Assembly: GCA_027064845.1 (NCBI GenBank)
Contig: JAMOPC010000452.1
Span: 1 to 7,150, forward strand
Reading direction: 5' to 3'
DNA: 7,150 nt
Source of the DNA: Desulfurococcales archaeon
Lineage (GTDB): Archaea > Thermoproteota > Thermoprotei_A > Sulfolobales > Desulfurococcaceae
The notes beneath the pieces are model-generated. The model was not told the DNA's origin and did not search any database. It saw only the letters and a list, made by a program, of their open reading frames with translations. Below are positions 4,152-7,150 of this stretch, in pieces. How positions within the stretch are numbered: position 1 is the stretch's first letter; each line of letters starts with the position of its first letter. Made by a program: the position numbers and the translations under genes.

Positions 4152-5948
4152 TTGAAAAAATATTCATTAAGAATACAGCCAAGAGATTATCAGTTGGAAG
4201 CGGCTAAATGGGCTCTTTCCAAGAAGAAAGCAGTAGTAGTTATGCCTACTGGTTCTGGTAAAACGTTAATAGCTGTTATTTGGAGTAAGGAGCTCTTAGA
4301 GAGAAAACAAGTAAATAAAATACTTTTCTTAGAACCAACGAGAATACTTGTTGAACAAGTAGCTAAGTATCTTGAAAAAACACTTGGTGTAAGAGCACAA
4401 GCTATACATGGTAAATATCATCCTAGTAAACGAAGAGAGCTATGGAGGAAAACAAAAATAGCAGTTGCAACCCCAGAAACCGCTCTGAATGATCTTAAAT
4501 ATATCATTGAGAATAAATATGATGCCATAGTAATTGACGAATGTCACCATACCACTGGTAAGGACGCATACGCTAAATTCATGGAAGCAACCGACACAAT
4601 GTTTAAATGGAAACTAGGCTTGTCAGCCCATATACCTATCTCAAGAAAGAAGGAAATAGAAAAATATATAGGTATCATCAGAACTTGGAGTTGGTCAGAT
4701 GAACGTATAAGAAAATATGTGCCTGAATGGATAGGAGAGATCTACGAGGCAGAATTAAATAGTGCCGAGAAAAAACTCTTAGAAGTTCTAGAGGAGACTC
4801 GATTATCATATACAGGGAAGTACAGGGGATTAGTCAACCTAGCTATTAGATGGTTTGTTAGAGATGGGGCTCTTGCATTAAAGGAAAGCTTAGAGAAGGA
4901 AACAATTCTTGCATCCATACTGTCACATGTTAGACCCTTACTTGAGAAGCCAGGAATAAGACCTTTACATAAACTGGATGCCTTGAAAAGAATAATTTCC
5001 GACCATGAAGGATTTAGTAAAGCAATAGTTTTTGTTGACAGGGTAGTAGTTGCTGAGAAAATAGCTGAAGAGCTACACTACTTAAACCCAGTAATGATCA
5101 TTGGTAAAACAAGGCTTAGAGAGGATTTGAGAAGAGTTCTCAGAAAAGCACATGATCCTAGGACTAAATTAGTGATATCAACAAGTGCAGGCGAAGAAGG
5201 AATTGATTTGCCGGAAGCTGACCTATTAGTGATATGGAGCAATGTAGCTAGTCCTCTTAGGTTCATTCAGCGTCATGGAAGAATACTTAGATTAACAGGA
5301 CGTAAGAGGCTAAAATTTGTAACATATATTGTTACGCCTGATACCCCTGATATGGATAGCTTGATTGATTCACTTGAATTAGCTAGGAGGTCAGGTGTTG
5401 ACATTCCAGTTGAGGAATCTGTTCTAGAAGAGTTATGGAGAAGGACAACTAGGAACAGAATATTAACAGTATTATCGGGTAGACCGATGCCAGCTGAATG
5501 GATTGCTGAGTTAATCAATATGCCTTTAGATATGGTTTTAAAAGGAATAAAGAGACTTGAAGACAAAGGTATGGTTATATATGTTTATACTTATCTAGGA
5601 AAAACATATGTTCTTCCCGAAGACCTAGAAATACTTTATGAACAATATGGTGAATACCTAGAACCTGATCCATTTCTTGTAGCAAGAATTAAGCCATACA
5701 TCGATAATGAGGAGCTAAAGGCTGTTACAGGAACTTATGAGTCTGTGAAGAAGAAAATGACGCGCTTGTTAAGGAAATATGGATATTTTTCAAAATTGTC
5801 GGCATCTTTACAAGTTCCTTTAGAGACTGGGGCATTGCAACAAATATTTTTACATTATACATTTAAGATAGAATCCGAAGAGGTACTTGATACGGTGTTG
5901 AAAAACATCTTTTCGGCTAAGAAATACGTAGATGTACTCTATAAATAG
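4152..5948 (+). CDS. SF2 DNA helicase (DECH box) with C-terminal winged helix
   Basis: A 598-residue ATP-dependent helicase/translocase with all core motifs. They are RDYQLEAA (11-18, Q-type adenine contact), Walker A PTGSGKT (32-38), motif Ia EPTRILVEQ (61-69), DECH (129-132), motif III LSAH (157-160), motif IV AIVFVDR (291-297), motif V STSAGEEGIDLPEAD (343-357) and motif VI QRHGRILR (373-380). About 125 residues, partly helical, separate motif III from the second RecA domain, as in Hef/FANCM-type proteins. Motif VI and the following GRKRLKFVTYIVTPDT also recall XPB. Instead of an XPF nuclease, the tail has a likely winged helix (about 433-490: RILTVLSG, AEWIAELI, IKRLEDKGMVIYV) and a second possible helix-turn-helix (about 516-546). 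The TTG start lies ten residues before the Q motif. An 18-bp gap to the next gene suggests co-transcription. Exact subfamily is uncertain; a repair or fork-remodelling role is inferred. Confidence 0.88.
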   Translation: MKKYSLRIQPRDYQLEAAKWALSKKKAVVVMPTGSGKTLIAVIWSKELLERKQVNKILFLEPTRILVEQVAKYLEKTLGVRAQAIHGKYHPSKRRELWRKTKIAVATPETALNDLKYIIENKYDAIVIDECHHTTGKDAYAKFMEATDTMFKWKLGLSAHIPISRKKEIEKYIGIIRTWSWSDERIRKYVPEWIGEIYEAELNSAEKKLLEVLEETRLSYTGKYRGLVNLAIRWFVRDGALALKESLEKETILASILSHVRPLLEKPGIRPLHKLDALKRIISDHEGFSKAIVFVDRVVVAEKIAEELHYLNPVMIIGKTRLREDLRRVLRKAHDPRTKLVISTSAGEEGIDLPEADLLVIWSNVASPLRFIQRHGRILRLTGRKRLKFVTYIVTPDTPDMDSLIDSLELARRSGVDIPVEESVLEELWRRTTRNRILTVLSGRPMPAEWIAELINMPLDMVLKGIKRLEDKGMVIYVYTYLGKTYVLPEDLEILYEQYGEYLEPDPFLVARIKPYIDNEELKAVTGTYESVKKKMTRLLRKYGYFSKLSASLQVPLETGALQQIFLHYTFKIESEEVLDTVLKNIFSAKKYVDVLYK

Positions 5949-5953
5949 AGTGT

Positions 5954-5960
5954 GGATGAT
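5954..5960 (+). promoter_or_regulatory. Ribosome binding site of the sirtuin-like gene
   Basis: GGATGAT, one base away from GGTGAT-type sites, lies six bases before ATG 5967 in the 18-bp spacer after the helicase stop. It supports this start and translation from a shared transcript. Confidence 0.4.
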
Positions 5961-5966
5961 TAAGCT

Positions 5967-6614
5967 ATGTATAAGATCTCTGTTGATGACTTCATAAATA
6001 TCTTGACTAGAAGTGATTATCCAGTATTATTCATAGGTTCTGGCTATGATTACATTATTGGTTACAGATATTACTATGATTATAGATCTGATGGAGAAAT
6101 CGACATAGAAAAAACATCTCTTATATGTAGAGAACTTGATAGGGATATTATAAATGGTTATGAGACACTCCTTGATCTATTGGAACACGATGTATTTAAG
6201 TATATGATCACTACTAGTCCTTTCTGCTTATATAGATGCTGTGATGATGCGGATAAGAATGTTATTAGGGATAAAATAGTGCCTCTCATCGGATGTATTG
6301 ATTGTATGGATTGTCCGATAGATAAATTCCCTAAGTTAACAATGATCGGAGCAGAACTTGATCACAAATTATTAGTGAAAGCCTTAACTGAGATCATGAT
6401 TTCAGATCTTCTCATAATAAGTGGCTTTAACCCAGTTCTCTCTCCTCTTAATCTCTTGCCTTTACTTATTCATTATGGAAGAGGTAAAATAGTTGTTATT
6501 GAGACAAATTATAATCCTTATCTTAGTGTTGCTGATTATTGGTTACAGTTATCGTTGCCAAAAACGCTGAATAATATACATGTTCGTCTATGTAAAAACA
6601 AGCTTGTAAGTTAA
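5967..6614 (+). CDS. Diverged sirtuin-like (Sir2/DHS-fold) protein
   Basis: A 215-residue protein that I read as a remote Sir2 relative by order of motifs. VLFIGSGYD (20-28) stands for the NAD-binding GAGxS loop, and YDYR (37-40) for PDFR. ITTSPF (81-86) stands for TQNID. Cysteines C87, C91, C92, C110, C113 and C116 sit in the zinc-module region, KLTMIGAEL (123-131) resembles PxVVxFGExL, and SDLLIISGFNPVLSP (146-160) resembles ADLLLVxGTSLxVxP, followed by IVVIE (175-179) for the VIxIN strand. The catalytic His of the HG motif is absent (RDKI, 101-104), and the Asn and Asp of QNxD are lost. NAD-dependent deacylation is therefore unlikely; NAD or ADP-ribose binding, or another role, remains possible. 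Alternatives include other DHS-like NAD/FAD-binding proteins. It is probably co-transcribed with the helicase. The fold call is moderate, the function unknown. Confidence 0.6.
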   Translation: MYKISVDDFINILTRSDYPVLFIGSGYDYIIGYRYYYDYRSDGEIDIEKTSLICRELDRDIINGYETLLDLLEHDVFKYMITTSPFCLYRCCDDADKNVIRDKIVPLIGCIDCMDCPIDKFPKLTMIGAELDHKLLVKALTEIMISDLLIISGFNPVLSPLNLLPLLIHYGRGKIVVIETNYNPYLSVADYWLQLSLPKTLNNIHVRLCKNKLVS

Positions 6615-6645
6615 TAATCTTCTATAGAGGAATTCATAGGTCAAT

Positions 6646-6663
6646 CTTAATATATAGATATTA
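6646..6663 (+). promoter_or_regulatory. Probable TATA box with inverted repeat before the acyl-CoA synthetase gene
   Basis: The stretch CTTAATATATAG (6646-6657) is the best archaeal TATA-like element in the 117-bp gap 6615-6731. It would give a start near 6677 and a leader of about 55 nt. It overlaps a perfect inverted repeat, TAATAT and ATATTA separated by four bases (6648-6663), which could simply follow from AT-richness or could be a regulator site. Nothing else gene-like was seen in this gap. Confidence 0.4.
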
Positions 6664-6721
6664 TATGTTTACTACATAGGAATCAATAGAAGCACCTTGG
6701 GGAGAACAATATATGTTTATT

Positions 6722-6726
6722 GGTGA
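6722..6726 (+). promoter_or_regulatory. Ribosome binding site of the acyl-CoA synthetase gene
   Basis: GGTGA, followed by TT, ends five bases before the GTG at 6732, the best Shine-Dalgarno and spacing in the window. It selects 6732 over the in-frame GTG at 6723 and TTG at 6720. Confidence 0.6.
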
Positions 6727-6731
6727 TTAAA

Positions 6732-7150
6732 GTGATTAGCCAAGACAATCTCGAAGCCCTGTTTAAGCCTAAAAGCATAGCTGTTATTGGTGCAAGCAGG
6801 CATCCGGGAAAAATAGGATATACACTACTGAAAAACATTATTGAGTATGGATATAGGGGAAAAATCTACCCTATCAATCCTAAAGCCGATGAAATCATGG
6901 GTTTAAAAGCCTATAAGTCTATCCTAGATGTGCCTGATGAAGTTGATATGGCTATAATAGTTGTCCCAGAACAATTAGTACTAAGGGTTGCTGAAGAGTG
7001 TGGAAAGAAAGGAGTTAAGGTCTTAGTAGTAATAACTTCTGGTTTTAGTGAGGTAGGAAATGTAGAGGCAGAGAAAAAACTCGTAGAAATAGCTCGTAAA
7101 TATGGAATGAGAGTTCTAGGACCAAATATCTTCGGAATAGCTTATACCCC
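6732..7150 (+). CDS. ADP-forming acyl-CoA synthetase, alpha (CoA-binding) part, 5' fragment
   Basis: The first 139 residues of a protein that runs off the right edge. Enzymes of this family convert acyl-CoA, ADP and phosphate to the acid, CoA and ATP, conserving energy at the end of peptide and sugar fermentation in archaea. The N-terminal CoA-binding Rossmann domain is clear: LFKPKSIAVIGAS (residues 9-21) with the nucleotide loop, YRGKIYPINPKA (46-57), the DVPDEVDMAIIVVP segment (69-82), KVLVVITSGFSE (99-110), and VLGPNIFG (128-135). Family members usually read GPNCxG at the last site, so Ile replaces Cys here. The active-site phospho-histidine lies further downstream, outside the window. 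The start is GTG 6732 with a strong GGTGA site. Whether it is a separate alpha subunit or an alpha-beta fusion cannot be seen. Confidence 0.9.
   Translation, partial: MISQDNLEALFKPKSIAVIGASRHPGKIGYTLLKNIIEYGYRGKIYPINPKADEIMGLKAYKSILDVPDEVDMAIIVVPEQLVLRVAEECGKKGVKVLVVITSGFSEVGNVEAEKKLVEIARKYGMRVLGPNIFGIAYT

Noticed and set aside
5949..5966. C/D-box guide RNA suggested by GATGAT-like bases
   Set aside because: The box is not a proper RTGATGA, and no partner CTGA boxes at suitable spacing were found; a ribosome site is the simpler reading.
6713..6730. Short upstream open frame (MFIGD then stop) before the acyl-CoA synthetase start
   Set aside because: Five codons with no sign of conservation; its GGT GAT codons are better read as the Shine-Dalgarno of the real gene. 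It could be a regulatory leader only if shown by ribosome profiling.
1..7150. tRNA or rRNA genes, CRISPR arrays, insertion sequences or attachment sites
   Set aside because: Intergenic gaps are all under 120 bp and contain no cloverleaf, regularly spaced repeats, terminal inverted repeats or transposase fragments that I could find by eye.

Overview
The window looks like chromosomal DNA of a hyperthermophilic crenarchaeon, most plausibly Desulfurococcales (Staphylothermus-like). The clues are an AT-rich genome with AGA/AGG arginine and ATA isoleucine codons, GGTGA/GGTGG-type Shine-Dalgarno sites, TTG and GTG starts, archaeal TATA-like boxes, oligo-T ends, an archaeal-type nucleotidyltransferase (COG1665-like) and an ADP-forming acyl-CoA synthetase. 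The genus is inferred from style and gene content, not from a database match.

Layout: (1) 3-149 (+) is the 3' tail of an unidentified gene. It converges on, and overlaps by 6 bp, a HAD-family phosphatase-like gene on the minus strand (144-788). (2) A 91-bp divergent intergenic region carries a nearly centred palindromic TATA sequence and a good ribosome binding site facing each way. (3) A tightly packed plus-strand group follows: moaD (880-1137), moaE (1134-1598, ATGA overlap) and a COG1665-like nucleotidyltransferase (about 1558-2562, overlapping the moaE end). Next is a 195-aa protein with a metallophosphoesterase fold but almost no metal ligands (2590-3177, TTG start). (4) After an oligo-T stretch comes an endonuclease IV / xylose isomerase-like TIM-barrel protein (3228-4109). 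Then comes an SF2 helicase with a winged-helix tail (4152-5948, TTG start), followed 18 bp later by a strongly diverged sirtuin-like protein (5967-6614). (5) A 117-bp promoter region leads into the first 419 bp of the alpha (CoA-binding) part of an ADP-forming acyl-CoA synthetase (6732 to the window end).

How the genes fit together: MoaD and MoaE are the two subunits of molybdopterin synthase, which makes the dithiolene of the tungsten/molybdenum cofactor. The acyl-CoA synthetase is the energy-conserving end step of peptide/sugar fermentation in such organisms. The block from 2590 to 6614 is the most unusual part. It holds one helicase with intact motifs and three proteins that keep a recognisable enzyme fold (calcineurin-like phosphoesterase, endonuclease IV-like barrel, sirtuin) while some or most of the classical catalytic residues are replaced. 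All three reading frames are intact, so these are more likely maintained pseudoenzymes or proteins with altered chemistry than decaying genes. A joint role in DNA repair or nucleic-acid surveillance is a hypothesis only.
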